64,000 nucleotides of DNA from Synaphobranchus kaupii. Lineage: Eukaryota > Chordata > Actinopteri > Anguilliformes > Synaphobranchidae. The stretch is from assembly GCA_029718625.1 (NCBI GenBank), contig CM056377.1, positions 106,156,585 through 106,220,584 of the forward strand, in the 5' to 3' direction. This document shows, one piece after another, positions 1-11,793 of the stretch (its first letter is position 1; each line of letters starts with the position of its first letter). Position numbers and translations under genes: made by a program. The notes beneath the pieces were generated by a model that was not told the DNA's origin, did not search any database, and saw only the letters and a program-made list of their open reading frames with translations.

Positions 1-510
1 AACAACAACAATGTTACTTGATGAGCTGATTTCAAGTTGGACACTTTTTGGATTTGACTTGTAAACAAAATAACAAAATAAGCACATCAGGTGAAAGCTG
101 GAGTGGAATGCTACAGGCTACATCTGTATGAGTTAGCTAAATAGCTACTTCATCGCAGATTAGCCTACCAATTTACAGTTTAACTGACTGTGCAAAATGT
201 AAAGGTCACACATCGCTACCACCATATTAATCTTACACTTATTCCATATTACTGTCATGGGCTATCTACCTCGCTAATTAATTGTTTATTAATTTAGCTG
301 GCTATTCAATAGCTCCTAACTGTGGCCATTGGTTAGCAAGCTAGCTGACTAACAATAACACGTGTTATAACTATGAGGTATAATAGAGTTGTGTAACTAG
401 AGAGTCACTTAACTAATGCTGTTTATATGTGGTTAGCTGTCCATTATCAAACTAGCAATGATATAGCAATGTACAGCCAGGAGATGATAGTAAGAAACAC
501 TGAATTTGGA
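1..510. other. Unannotated AT-rich sequence
   Basis: I see nothing recognisable here; the only open frame (427-630) runs into the SINE and has no domain. Confidence 0.5.
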
Positions 511-749
511 TTATTACATTACAGGCATTTAGCAGACGCTCTTATCCAGAGCGACTTACACAACTTTTTTAAAAATTTTTATTATTTTTATTATTACATT
601 TATCCATTCATACAGCTGGATATATACTGAAGCAAGTCAGGTTAAGTACCTTGTTTAAGGGAACAACGGCAGTGTCCTACCTGGGAATCGAACCTACAAC
701 CTTTCGGTTACAAGCCCAGTTCCTTAACCATTACACTACACTGCCGCCC
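511..749 (-). repeat. tRNA-derived SINE with L2-type tail (UnaSINE-like)
   Basis: Read on the minus strand the element begins GGCGGCAGTGTAGTGTAATG (RNA polymerase III A-box region). It continues to a perfect B box, GGTTCGATTCC, and ends with the conserved stem-loop tail GTCGCTCTGGATAAGAGCGT followed by CTGCTAAATG and a TGTAA-rich end. This tail is known from eel UnaSINE1/UnaL2 and is shared by SINEs of several teleosts, which use an L2-clade LINE for retrotransposition. No clear target-site duplication was found. About 240 bp, and close to complete. Confidence 0.8.
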
Positions 750-2200
750 TAATATATATAATGTGTTGGGGGGATTAAATATTCCAAGCAGTGTTAGAAC
801 AAGTGCGTTTTGTTGTGCTATGACATTTTCAAAATAATAGACTGAAATGTGACCAAAATCTGACAATTAATTTAAGGTATGTAATGAGAATTACTCTCCT
901 GTTGTGGCAGCTATTTTTTACAAATAAGGACTTATAAAATGGGACGGAATTTGTTAATGGTAAACATGGTTTAGATATCTCTTGGAGCTTAGTCCTTTAA
1001 TAAGATTATGGCCAATATGGGTGTAATTATGTTTACAATTATGGGTTACAACAATGTTGTGAGCTGGCCTTTACAGTAATAATAGATTTGATGTTGATGC
1101 AAAATGTTTCAAGCAATTTCATCCACCCTTGAAACTTATTATACTTAGTTTTGGAATTCAGATGAGATCTGTGAGTACACATTATAAAAAGTTTGCCTTG
1201 CCTCATACAAGCATAACAGAGTGCATTGTAAATGGAACACTTCACAGTTACAGTATGTATGTTGTCAACAAAAAAAAATGTTCTTGAAAGTATCACAGTC
1301 CTATAGTTCTGATTCCCAAAAGAAAAAAAGAACAGTGCAGCAAATTAAAATGGAGAAATTACATGGAAGAGAAAGCAGATTCAGCGAGAGGTAACTGAAA
1401 GTGTTAGTACAGGCTGCGTTATTGTGTAAGCCTGTATGATATGGACAGAACACCTCACCTGGCAAACATAATTAAGTGAGAAACTCAATCTCACAGAAAA
1501 TGAGAATGCTTTGAGACAATGTAATTATCAACAGGGGATCAAAAATACAAAAGGCATGTTAAAGAAGAACTTTCATTCAGTGCTTTGAACGCATCCAAAC
1601 AGACAAGGGCCCACCTGAGGAGCAGTAACTGTCAGAGCTAGAGTAACAAGTGTGGCATTCACTGCAGGCAGAACAGGTACTGTGAGGGGATGGTATAGGC
1701 ACAGAAGATTATATTTAATAATTTGTTCAGTACTCTGGAAAGGCAAACCTGTTGTCAAAAATATCCTTCATTCTTCTCATGATTTGTTTGTCATTCCTGT
1801 CAACTGCTTGCAGACATAGACAGAGGCCTGACTTCCCGCCATTTTCAACTTTATGTAGACTGACTCAGCAGCTTTCCCCCCTTTTTTGTCTCTATTCTTT
1901 TCTCATAAATGGCACTGTGAAGTTAGTTTGGACCTTAATTTTGGCAGAAAATAAACCTTATTCACAATATTCTCAGTCTTGCAAGAACATGTTCAAAATT
2001 CACAGACATATGGAACAATACATATGTGTCAAACAAGTTTGTGCTGTTAGCGAACAATAACTTCTCAACTGAAACTCTGAGCTATTGAGAGTGCTTTGTG
2101 AATCCCACCAATCCATTTTGTGGTTGCAAAGCAATGGTTATCCAGATTTTTACATAAAACTGCAACATCAATCCAAAGAGACCATTATCACAATTGCACT

Positions 2201-2276
2201 CTGGTTCAGTTCTGAAGGAGGCCTTCATTATTTCTTTACTGTACATACGAAAGGCCTCCTTCAAACCGAACCACAG
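2201..2276. repeat. Imperfect hairpin, about 25-bp stem
   Basis: GAAGGAGGCCTT (2214-2225) is complementary to AAGGCCTCCTTC (2251-2262). Pairing extends outward with small mismatches to GGTTCAG on the left and CCGAACC on the right, with a 25-nt loop between. The size resembles a small RNA precursor, but nothing else supports transcription. Confidence 0.55.
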
Positions 2277-3190
2277 TATATCAGTGTTTGATACAAATAG
2301 TTAAGATGGTGGGCAGAGTGGAGGCTTGGAGTTCTTATCAATCTCTCTATAGACACAGGGGGCCTCAGGGGTCATGGCCCTACTACTTCTAAAATGGCTG
2401 GTAGTGGTCACCTTTAATTTGGTAATGGGAATATATGACATTTACATTTATTTATTGCATAGTACATATTACATGCAATGGTAGAATTCAACATGTGTTT
2501 ATTTTTAATTGAATGACTGCACATGAATCCTGTATTTTCTCGTTCCCACACCTGTTTTGATAGTGTCGTGTCTGTTCAGCGTTCAAACATCCATCGATTG
2601 CCAAAAAGGTTGTAAGCAGCTGGATGGTTTAATTTCTCAACAATTAGCTATGTCTGTGAATGGCGCGCTGTTTTTCCAGTGAACCCACATTTTAATAAAT
2701 GTTCTGCAGCACTGTAGAAACAATATAAATCCTTGGAGAACACACTGTCTTTGGAGGCTTTTTTTTTGGTGTGGCCACAGTAACAAGTCAGGGTTTGAGG
2801 TAAAACTAATTAAAATTACCACAATATTAGCCTTTGGTTGGCTTTTTTAAATTTTAGTTCCACCAACATCATCCCAGTTCCAAGGGACTACTCTTTGTCT
2901 ATATAACGCATTTGTAAATGACAGACTGGTTAATGGGATTTGGGAGAAAAGAGGGGACATTAGGGTGCTGTGCCCCACTGACTCTGGAAATTAATTAGGT
3001 TTGGTTGCCTAATTAATTTTCAACTAATTTCATGATGGGCATTTGCTTAGATTTGTAACTTTGAAGACTAATTTGAGACTTCTGTGTAGCTCACAAGTGA
3101 TGAGACAAAATTGATGAGACAAAAATAAATCAATTCAGGATCTTCTGCATATTAGATTGAGAATATAGATATAAAAATTTAGGTCATGTT

Positions 3191-3227
3191 TATGAAGGCT
3201 TTATATAGCATATATAAAGCCTTCATA
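3191..3227. repeat. Perfect 17-bp hairpin with 3-nt loop
   Basis: The left arm 3191-3207 (TATGAAGGCTTTATATA) and right arm 3211-3227 are exact reverse complements, with GCA between them. Confidence 0.8.
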
Positions 3228-3435
3228 TGGAGACTTCATTTAAAGTGTGACCAAATTTTATTTTAGCATGTCACTTAGTTAGTTCACCATGATTACAGTT
3301 GTCTCTTAGTGGTCTAGCTAGTTATCTTACTTGCTAAAACTGGTAGATTCGTAATTGATAATCACTGCTAGCTGACAACGATACACTTCAGTGCATACAG
3401 TTGATATTCCTGCAAATAAAAAAAGATACAGCCAG

Positions 3436-3548
3436 AATGGTGTGGGATGTATTCCTGCCTCTCGCCCAATGCACGCAGGGATAGGCTCCAGCACCCCCGT
3501 GACCCTGACCAGGAATAAGCGGGTTAGATAATGGATGAAATGGATGGA
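3436..3548 (+). repeat. 5'-truncated SINE tail, same family as 31575-31938
   Basis: The segment matches, on the opposite strand, the 3' part of the SINE at 31575-31938. The shared stretches include GGGATAGGCTCCAGCACCCC and GACCAGGAATAAGCGGGTTA, followed by an ATGGATG-type tail. The tRNA-derived head is missing, as usual for incomplete retrotransposition. Confidence 0.75.
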
Positions 3549-6500
3549 AGATCTAGCCAACATGTATATACTGGTGACCATTTATTTATTATGGAACTAT
3601 CTGATATTTTAAAAAATGTGGTATTGCATTTCCCTCTGTAAGTATGCAGTTGGATAAAAGTAATTGTTAAAATAATTTCACTCAGATCATAAATCAATGC
3701 AAATGGTAATAGTTGTCACACTTGCTTGTTGACATGATATTCCGTATGTTAGCCTGTCATTATTTGTGTAGCAATGTACAGTATGTATACAAGTCAGTTA
3801 TATTTTTGTAGTCTGAATAGCCTTTTTTTGGAAAATGGATGTGACAAATTATTCTACCTCATCCCAATGAGGATCTCAGGTGCAGGTGCAAGGATGTAAT
3901 CCATTTTCAGAAGGCAGTCTCTTACCATTGTATATATGAAGCAATGTAGATAATTAACTCAAAACCATGACTGCATTTTAAAAATAGGCACTATAGCACA
4001 ATTATTTGTAAGTCAGTTAATATTTTAATCATTTCAGGCAAGCTGATTTGGCTCCCAACATTATAAAGCAACATATTTTTAAAATGTAAAAAAGCAATGC
4101 CTTGACAAAAATGCAAACAGTTGTGACTTAATGGTTGAATGTACTTTGACAATGCAAACCTTGGTGTTAGAATGCCATTGCATGGTCTCAAAGGCTAAAT
4201 TCATGGTCTCTAACAGTGACCGCATTTCACCGATAAAATATACAGTACATGGAGCTTTTAACATTTCAGATCTTTATTGTACCCAGTGAAGGTATAGAGT
4301 ACTCAAATGACTAGGATAGGGATTTTTTTAGAGAGCAGTGTTGACAACCAGTAAACATACATGCAAATATTCTATAATAGCTTGCTCATTAAAATCATCT
4401 ATATGACCAGGTATAATTGCCTGACAAAGTGAGCATGAGGCTTCTATTTCATGCTTTCTTTATTTGAAATCACTATTTTCCCTTCTCAAAAAATATATAC
4501 ATTGCAGCCTCCTAATTATGGCTTATGACAGCAGCCCTATAACAAGTGTGGACTGTCTACAGTGCCACACATTATTAATAAACTTTGGGATAAAGTATGG
4601 AATAAACACAATTTATTGCATAAAATTGCTTAAACTATTTTAGAAACAACCAATCATTATCAAAAATATGGATGGCTTCTTCTCTCTGCTTTTGGAAATA
4701 AGTGCTTATGTTTGAAGGCTTGGAATGTATTTTAAAGCAGTTGTAGGGGCAGCCATCCCAATTTGTATTCTGGTGATGCTCTCTTGGAAGTGCGACATGC
4801 TGAATCTCCTTACACTGTTCCCTCTGTCAGTGAATAAGTGACAGCACCCAATTATACAATCTTAAGGCTGTGAGGCTCTTCAGCATTAGGAATTACTTAA
4901 AAGGAAATTGGAAAGATAGAGTGAAGGGAATGAAGGACAGAAGAATAGGCTCAGGTACAATAGACTGCAAAAGACTGTACACAGTCAGGAAAGCATGGAT
5001 TAAAAAATCAAGACTGGAAAAGGTTTAGAGATGGGGATCTATGTTGCATTAAAAATTATGCAAATTATCAATCTGCATGGTTGTCTGTTGTAATAGGTAT
5101 AGGCTGAGGCTGAGCTAATAATGGCCATCTCTATTTGAAATTAGTTTTATTTTATATGTTAAGCCTTTATAAATACAATGCTTAGAAATTTGTTTGTATT
5201 TCAATTACATATCCTTAGGATCAATAAATAAAAGTTCAGAAGAAATTTATACAATATTATATATTGTATTTTGTATTTTATACAGTGAGACTGTCCGTGG
5301 GGCGGCTGACTGGCTGAAACCCATATGCAGGTCCCCCTTGTGGCCGGGAGTCCTGTTCCTGGCCATGGTGCTTTCTGTGCTGTGATCCCATCTGTTTGTG
5401 GCCCTCTCTGTTTCCCCCCTCTCTGAATGAAGTGAAAGAGTGAAGGAGGAGGCCAGACTGCATGCTTTCCTTGCAAAAAAAGAGAAAAAACTGTGTTTAT
5501 ACTGTGCAATTGATGATTTCACACTAACTAATTGCAATTGTTTTTTCAAAAATCTTTTTGAAATACTTTTTTTTTAAAGTCAAGTGAATATATTTTGAGT
5601 AAACAATTTGAGTAAAATGTTCCACCCCAGCTGGCCAGGTACCTGCGATATGAAGCAGAATCGCATAGGTAGTCACTTATTTGCCAATAGCTTACTAGTC
5701 ATCCTTCCCTTTTTTCCAATACAATTTAAAACAATATATATATATTTTTTTTTTCATTTTTAAAGAGTGACTAGCTAACTTCAACTGGGATTAATATTTT
5801 TATGTAAAACATAAAATGTTTTACATAACAGGGGTCAGTTCCTGTGGACCCACAGTCTGGTACAAATCCAGGCAGTGGCAATATTGATGAATGCCTCAGA
5901 AAGTCAGTCTTGCCAATTAATAATACTATTACTTTTATTTTGGCTTGGTGTGAAATGTATCTTTTGACTGTAATATGAATTTAGTTACAAAGCTGAATAA
6001 TTTGTCTAACCTTAGTTGGCATAGATTTCCATCGCCGTATGTCAAAGGTAGCGAATCATTCAAATGTGTCTAAGAACTTGAAAGCCAATTTATCTTTCTA
6101 TTATCTTTACATTGTTAGGCAACACAGGTAAAATGACTGGAATGCCGTCACAAACATCTTCCCATTTCAAGTTGGCCCTTATTTGTTCTGTGCTGTCAAT
6201 GAAAATGAGCAGAGTAACAAGCAGAGCCCCCCTTTGATAAATGAGTTGCATAGATGATACAGATACAGCATGATTGGCTGGAAATGTCATGTTTTGAAAT
6301 ATATTGGGTGAAACCTATCACTTTTTGAATTCCGTATAAAAAACCTGAAGAAAATAGCCTTTTCTTTTCCATTCATCTTCTGCTATTTGTGTTTTGAAAG
6401 TGGGATGGGGAGCGGAGGTTAAAGTACACCTTGCGCCTTGTGAGCTAAATCAACTCTGCTGAACAAGAGGCCATTGTAACAGAAAATAGAAGGCCCAGGT

Positions 6501-7416
6501 ATTTGACTGCAAGAAGGGCCTGCTCAAACAGCACATTTAAGTGCCATGAAAAATGTTTATGTTTAATTAATAGGGTTTTTTCCATTTTGCTGTTAATATT
6601 TGCATTTTAATTGTAACGTGCATTTAGATGCCAAAATATGTCCATCCTCTTAATAGCTGAGCAAAGAGTTGCACGTTACTCATACCAAATTCATTATTAT
6701 GATAATTATCTAAATTCAACAGACATGTTTGAAAAACCTTCATTCAAAATGTTTGCCATTATATGTATATATCAAAGAATGGCATTTTATGTATTTAAGC
6801 AAGTGATTTCTACATTTTATGGAGACTACTAGGCATAAACAATGATTGTGTGATTTGTAGGTTCTCTGTTTTGTCACCATGAAAACCATCTCCCATTAAT
6901 GTTCGTTTGAACTTTAGGTTCTTACAGCCATTCGGAGGCATTACTCTTATAATCAATCAATGACTGCTGTATTTTCCAGATAATTATTTTACCCGTAGAG
7001 CTTATGATGGTCATAATAAAAGTTTAACACAGTTTAAAATTTTTTTAAGTTTGCACAGGTGACGCCAGCAACAAAATTAAGCTATACGGTTTCATTTTGG
7101 AGGCAGGAAGATAGAGAGGGAGAGAGAAGGAGAGAGAGCGGCACTATGATGGTTGTTAAGCTGGCAAAACTATGCCAATTATGGCAACCAAATATGTATT
7201 GTACATGCCAGCAATGAATTTGTATATTTATCCTTTCATCTTAAATTTGACATGCTTTTTAGAGATGTTCTTATGTCTGCTTAGCTTGTCATAACCCATG
7301 GTCCCTCACCATTTCTTATCGTGCCTCAATACAGTGGCAATACTATTTTTTTTAAAATCGTTGCTTGATAATGCTCATATTTTGCACACTTGTGGTCTAT
7401 AGATGCACATAAAGTA
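3549..7416. other. Unannotated intronic sequence
   Basis: No recognisable gene or transposon. It holds a 12-bp hairpin (TATGTAAAACAT at 5801-5812 against 5816-5827) and a short purine-rich GA tract near 7105-7140. The open frames on both strands at 5194-5549 lack any recognisable domain. Confidence 0.5.
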
Positions 7417-7569
7417 CAGTGGAGGAAATAATTATTTGATCCCTTGCCGATTTTGTAAGTTTGCCCACTGTCAAAGAAATGAACGGTCTATAATTTTAAT
7501 GGTAGGTTTATTTTAACAGGTTCATTCTGTGAGAGACAGAATATCAAAAAAAAAATCCAGAAAATCACA

Positions 7570-8658
7570 TTATATAAAAGATATAAATTGATTTGCATTT
7601 GATTGTGTGAAATAAGTATTTGATCCCCTAGGAAAACATGACTTGGTGGAGAAACCCTTGTTGGCAAGCACAGAGGTCAGATGTTTCTTGTAGTTGGTCA
7701 CCAGGTTTGCGCACATCTCAGGAGGGATTTTGGTCCACTCCTCTTTGCAGATCCTCTCCAAATCCTTAAGGTTTCGAGGCTGTCGCTTGGCAACTCGAAG
7801 CTTCAGCTCCCTCCACAGATTTTCTATGGGATTAAGGTCCGGAGACTGGCTAGGCCACTCCATGACCTTAATGTGCTTCTTCTTGAGCCACTCCTTTGTT
7901 GCCTTGGGCGTATGTTTTGGGTCGTTGTCGTGCTGGAAGACCCATCCACGACCCATTTTCAGTGTCCTGGCTGAGGGAAGGAGGTTGTCGCCCAAGATTT
8001 CACGGTACATGGCCCCGTCCATCCTCCCCTCGATGCGGTGAAGTCGTCCTGTCCCCTTAGCAGAGAAACACCCCCAAAGCATAATGTTTCCACCTCCATG
8101 CTTGACGGTGGGGATGGTGTTCTTGGGGTCATAGTCAGCATTTCTCTTCCTCCAAACACGGCGAGTCGAGTTGATGCCAAAGAGCTTGATTTTGGTCTCA
8201 TCTGACCACATCACCTTCTCCCAAGCCTTCTCTGAATCATTCAGGTGTTCATTGGCAAACTTCAGACGGGCCTGTACATGTGCCTTCTTGAGCAGGGGGA
8301 CCTTGCGGGCGCTGCAGGATTTTAATCCATTACGGCGTAGTGTGTTACCAATGGTTTTCTTGGTGACTGTGGTCCCAGCTGCCTTGAGATCATTAACAAG
8401 CTCCTCCCGTGTAGTTCTGGGCTGATCCCTCACCCTTCTCATGATCATCGATACCCCACGAGGCGAGATCTTGTGTGGAGCCCCAGACAGAGGGCGATTG
8501 ATGGTCATTTTGTGTTTCTTCCATTTTCGAATAATCGCACCAACAGTTGTCTCCTTCTCACCAAGCTGCTTGCCGATGGTCTTGTAGCCCATTCCAGCCT
8601 TGTGCAGGTCTACAATCTTGTCCCTGACGTCCTTAGACAGCTCTTTGGTCTTGCCCAT
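7570..8658 (-). CDS. Tc1-like transposase, intact (DD34E)
   Basis: Cut-and-paste transposase of 362 codons starting [10 protein letters not shown], slightly longer than the roughly 340 residues usual for the family because of a C-terminal extension running into the inverted repeat. The N-terminal 110 residues form the paired-like double helix-turn-helix DNA-binding region, with the basic linker [14 protein letters not shown] in between. The catalytic triad is present: D153 (MWSDET), D244 ([10 protein letters not shown]) and E279 ([11 protein letters not shown]), with exactly 34 residues between D244 and E279. The glycine-rich motif [17 protein letters not shown] covers about residues 188-204. 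No stop or frameshift. The ATG at 8656-8658 was chosen because MGKTKELS is the usual start in fish Tc1 relatives. Sequence alone cannot show that it is active. Confidence 0.95.
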   Translation of the reverse strand: MGKTKELSKDVRDKIVDLHKAGMGYKTIGKQLGEKETTVGAIIRKWKKHKMTINRPLSGAPHKISPRGVSMIMRRVRDQPRTTREELVNDLKAAGTTVTKKTIGNTLRRNGLKSCSARKVPLLKKAHVQARLKFANEHLNDSEKAWEKVMWSDETKIKLFGINSTRRVWRKRNADYDPKNTIPTVKHGGGNIMLWGCFSAKGTGRLHRIEGRMDGAMYREILGDNLLPSARTLKMGRGWVFQHDNDPKHTPKATKEWLKKKHIKVMEWPSQSPDLNPIENLWRELKLRVAKRQPRNLKDLERICKEEWTKIPPEMCANLVTNYKKHLTSVLANKGFSTKSCFPRGSNTYFTQSNANQFISFI

Positions 8659-8695
8659 GGTGGAGAGGTTGGAATCTGATTGATTGATTCTGTGG

Positions 8696-8759
8696 ACAGG
8701 TGTCTTTTATACAGGTAACGAGTTGAGACAGGTGTCTTTTATACAGGTAACAAGTTGAG
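8696..8759. repeat. 32-bp tandem duplication upstream of the transposase
   Basis: The unit ACAGGTGTCTTTTATACAGG plus 12 bases occurs at 8696-8727 and again at 8728-8759 with a single base difference (CGAG against CAAG). It lies between the transposase start and the inverted repeat, in the likely 5' leader or promoter. Confidence 0.9.
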
Positions 8760-9059
8760 ATTAGGAGTACTTTCTTAAAGTGAGAGGACTAATCTAACCG
8801 GTCTGTGGGAGCCAGAATTCTTGCTGGTTGGTAGGGGATCAAATACTTATTTCACTCAATCAAATGCAAATCAATTTATATCTTTTATATAATGTTATTT
8901 TCTGGATTTATTTTTTGATATTCTGTCTCTCACAGAATAAACCTGTTAAAATAAACCTACCATTAAAATTATAGACTGTTCATTTCTTTGTCAGAGGGCA
9001 AACTTACAAAATCGGCAGGGGATCAAATAATTATTTCCTCCACTGTACATGTGTATACA

Positions 9060-9132
9060 GTTTCTAGTCCAGGCCCAGGCATAAAAGTTTCTAGTTTCTA
9101 GTATTTTATGCCTGGTTTCTAGTCCAGGAATA
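9060..9132. repeat. Small direct and inverted duplications between two transposons
   Basis: GTTTCTAGTCCAGG occurs twice in direct orientation (about 9060 and 9115), while CCAGGCATAAAA and its complement TTTTATGCCTGG lie between them. It looks like rearrangement debris at the boundary between the two Tc1-type elements. Confidence 0.6.
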
Positions 9133-9154
9133 AAAATATTTTCCTATACTGTCC

Positions 9155-10670
9155 CAAAAAGTTGGGACAGTATGTAAAATGCAAATAAAAGCATAAAGCA
9201 GTGATTTGTAAATTCTCTTTTACATATATTTAATTTAAAACAGTAAAAAGAAAAGATATTTCATGTTTTACCTTATCAAATTTATAGATTTTTTGTAAAT
9301 ATATGCTAATTCCGAATTTGATACCTGCAACAGGATCCCAAAAAGTTGGGACAGGGGCAACATAAGACTGGGAAGGTTGTGAAATGTTCAAAAAACACCT
9401 TCCACAGATAAACCAGTGAATAGGTAACAGATGATGCTATCATGACTGGGTATAAAAGGAGCATCCACGAAGGGTCGGCGTTTACGAGCAAGGATGGGTC
9501 GAGGTTCGCCACTTTGCGAAAAACTGTGAGCGAATAGTCCAACAGTTTAAGAACAACATTTCTCAAAGCACGATTGCAAGGAATTTAGGGATTTCACCAT
9601 CTACAGTCCATAATATTATGAAAAGATTCAGAGAATCTGGAGAAATCTTCAATCCCTCAGACGGCACTGCATTAAAAACCGACATGCTTCTGTAACGAAT
9701 ATAACCACATGGGCTCGGGAATACTTCGGAAAACCGTTGTCAGTAAACACAGTTCATCGCTGCATCTACAAATGCAAGTTAAGACTCTACTACACAAAGT
9801 GTAAGCCATATATCAACAACATCCAGAAACGCCGCTGACTTCTCTGGGCTCGAGCTCATCTGAGATGGACTGATGCAAAGTGGAAATGTGTGCTGTGATC
9901 TGACGAGTACACCTTTCAAATAGTTTTTGGAAATAATGGACGTTGTGTTCTCCAGGCCAAAGAGGAAAAGGACCATCCCGATTATTATCAATGCAAGGTT
10001 CAAAAGCCAGCGTCTGTCATGGTATGGGGGTGTGTTAGTGCCTATGGCATGGGTAATTTGCACATCTGTGAAAGCACTATTAACGCTGAAGGGTACATAT
10101 GCATTTTGGAGCAACATATGCTGCCATCTAGACGATGTCTTTTTTAGGGACTTCCCTGCTTATTTCAGCAAGACAATGCCAAGCCACATTCTGCACATGT
10201 TACAACAGCGTGGCTTTGTAGTCAGAGTGCGCATGCTAGACTGACCTGTCTGCAGTCCAGACCTGTCTCCCATTGAAAATGTGTGGCGCATTATGAAGCG
10301 CAAAATACGACAACGGAGACCCCGCACTGTTGAGCAGCTGAAGTCTTATATCAAGCAAGAATGGGGAAAAAAATTACAAAACTACAACAATTAGTGTCCT
10401 GAGTTCCCAAAAGATAACTGAGTGTTAAAAGGAAAGATGATGCAACACAGTGGTGAACATGCCCGTGTCCCAACTTTTTTGTGATGTGTTGCAGGCATCA
10501 CATTTAGAATGAGCTTATATTTACAAATACCAATAAAGTTGATTAGTTAAAACATTAAATATCTTGTCGTTGTACTGTTTTCAATTGAATACAGGTCATT
10601 GTAAAATCATTGCTTTCTGTTTTTATTTACATTTTATACACTGTCTCAACTTTTTTGGAATTGGGGTTTG
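9155..10670 (+). mobile_element. Decayed Tc1/mariner-type element of the GTTGGGACAG family
   Basis: The right end reads AACTTTTTTGGAATTGGGGT and stops at TTTG followed by TA. The left end has the complementary AAAAAGTTGGGACAGTATG but lacks the outermost bases. Subterminal repeats (AAAGTTGGGACAG near 9341, and its complement CCCAACTTTTTTG near 10470) mark long inverted repeats of about 200 bp or more. The same ends bound the non-autonomous foldback at 49197-50086, so this copy represents the once-autonomous partner. Confidence 0.85.
9494..10440 (+). pseudogene. Tc1/mariner-type transposase pseudogene
   Basis: Broken remains of a transposase. Recognisable pieces, spread over shifting frames, are the helix-turn-helix tail (STVHNIMKRFRESGE), SDEYTF with the first catalytic Asp, [25 protein letters not shown] with the second Asp, and SPIENVW with the catalytic Glu. 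Stops replace expected Trp and Arg codons (for example TGA before SDEY and TGA before PVCSPDL), consistent with C-to-T or G-to-A decay, and there are frameshifts. The three catalytic residues survive, but no long frame is left. Confidence 0.9.
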
Positions 10671-10672
10671 TA

Positions 10673-11789
10673 TTTGCCAGTAACATCTCAACTAATAGAG
10701 CTAGCACAGTCATTTATCCAAGAGATGTTCAGGGATCTTTTGGTCTCATTTTAGGCAATGGGTGCCCACCTCAGTTTCTGGAAGGCTGCGCTGTACCTTT
10801 GAAGGTCCCAACAGCATGACAGCCTGCAGGCATTCTTAATCACTGCAAATAGCCTATTGTGAATGGCTGTTCATATGAGCCTCACAGCCTCCATCAGGGA
10901 ACTTGCAGGGTTGCCCAATTAGCAGTGGAAAGTGTGGGCTGTGAGCGTTAGTCAGCAGGGAAGTCCGAGCCAGTGGAGGCGTGTCATCAATCATCACCAA
11001 GGCACTGGTTCTGGTTGCTTCTTGGCTGTGCAATGAGCCGTACCGTCTGTGGAAATGGCACGGGCCGCATTAGCAGTGCAATCACGAACCATCATTAAGG
11101 CAGGTGTTTGCAATAGGGCATGTGCACAATGAATTTATAACAAATCTGTATCAGCTCTTACTTTGCCTCTTATTAGGGTTCATGAAGGAAAGGTTCCCCA
11201 GAAGAGTTTTTGTCTTATTGGCTTTCTTCCTTTTTATAATTATTATTTTCTTAATTTAACTTTTTGTCATTCTGTGCTGTTCAACCATGCTTTAACAGAA
11301 TGTTCAATGCATACAATGGACACTTAATTACAGTTTTGTAGGATGTGCAGTGTTTCCAAAAGAGAACAGTTAATAAATAGTATGAAGATAATATGACCAT
11401 TAATATGTTAACATTCCAAATATTTATACAATTATTTTTCTTTTACACTACTCATTATGTTACTCTGATATTGCCATGTAACAGCAAACTGTGTAACTTC
11501 TGTTGAAAGATTATATATCTGCAAGTTATCAATATAAATGGAGTTTTGTAATGCCAATTGTCAATATACTGTATAATAGAATAATGAATTGTTATGACAT
11601 GAAAGGCAGTCACATGTAGACCAGGCATAATCATGAATGAAAGAAAGCTAATAAGGAAAATGTGTTTCATGCAAGAATGCAAAATACGTATTGGAAGACA
11701 GGAGAGATTGTACCTGTAATTTGTGGATGGCAAATTTTAAGTTAATTAAAAACAATTAATCACTAGTCACTGTTATGCATAGAGTCATA
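10673..11789. other. Unannotated, locally GC-richer unique sequence
   Basis: Positions 10690-11130 are more GC-balanced than their surroundings, show no transposon ends and no convincing open frame. This may be a conserved non-coding element, but that cannot be decided without an alignment. Confidence 0.3.
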
Positions 11790-11793
11790 TTAA

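Larger units (their letters stand above)
750..3429. other. Unannotated intronic sequence with two small hairpins
   Basis: No coding homology or transposon ends were recognised. Two inverted repeats are listed separately (2201-2276 and 3191-3227). Confidence 0.5.
7417..9045 (-). mobile_element. Complete Tc1-like DNA transposon
   Basis: A 1,629-bp element flanked by TA dinucleotides (7415-7416 and 9046-9047), the Tc1/mariner target site. Terminal inverted repeats are about 210 bp long (7417-7632 and 8830-9045), starting CAGTGGAGGAAATAATTATT at both ends. Each repeat carries an outer and an inner copy of a TATTTGATCCC-type motif, the IR/DR arrangement in which transposase binds two sites per end. 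The minus strand carries one uninterrupted transposase gene. The two ends are very similar, with a few differences such as TTGCCGATTTT against the complement of AATCGGCAGGGG, which suggests fairly recent insertion. Confidence 0.95.

Noticed and set aside
7681..8679. Plus-strand open frames of 68-115 codons
   Set aside because: They are on the opposite strand of, and fully inside, the intact transposase gene.
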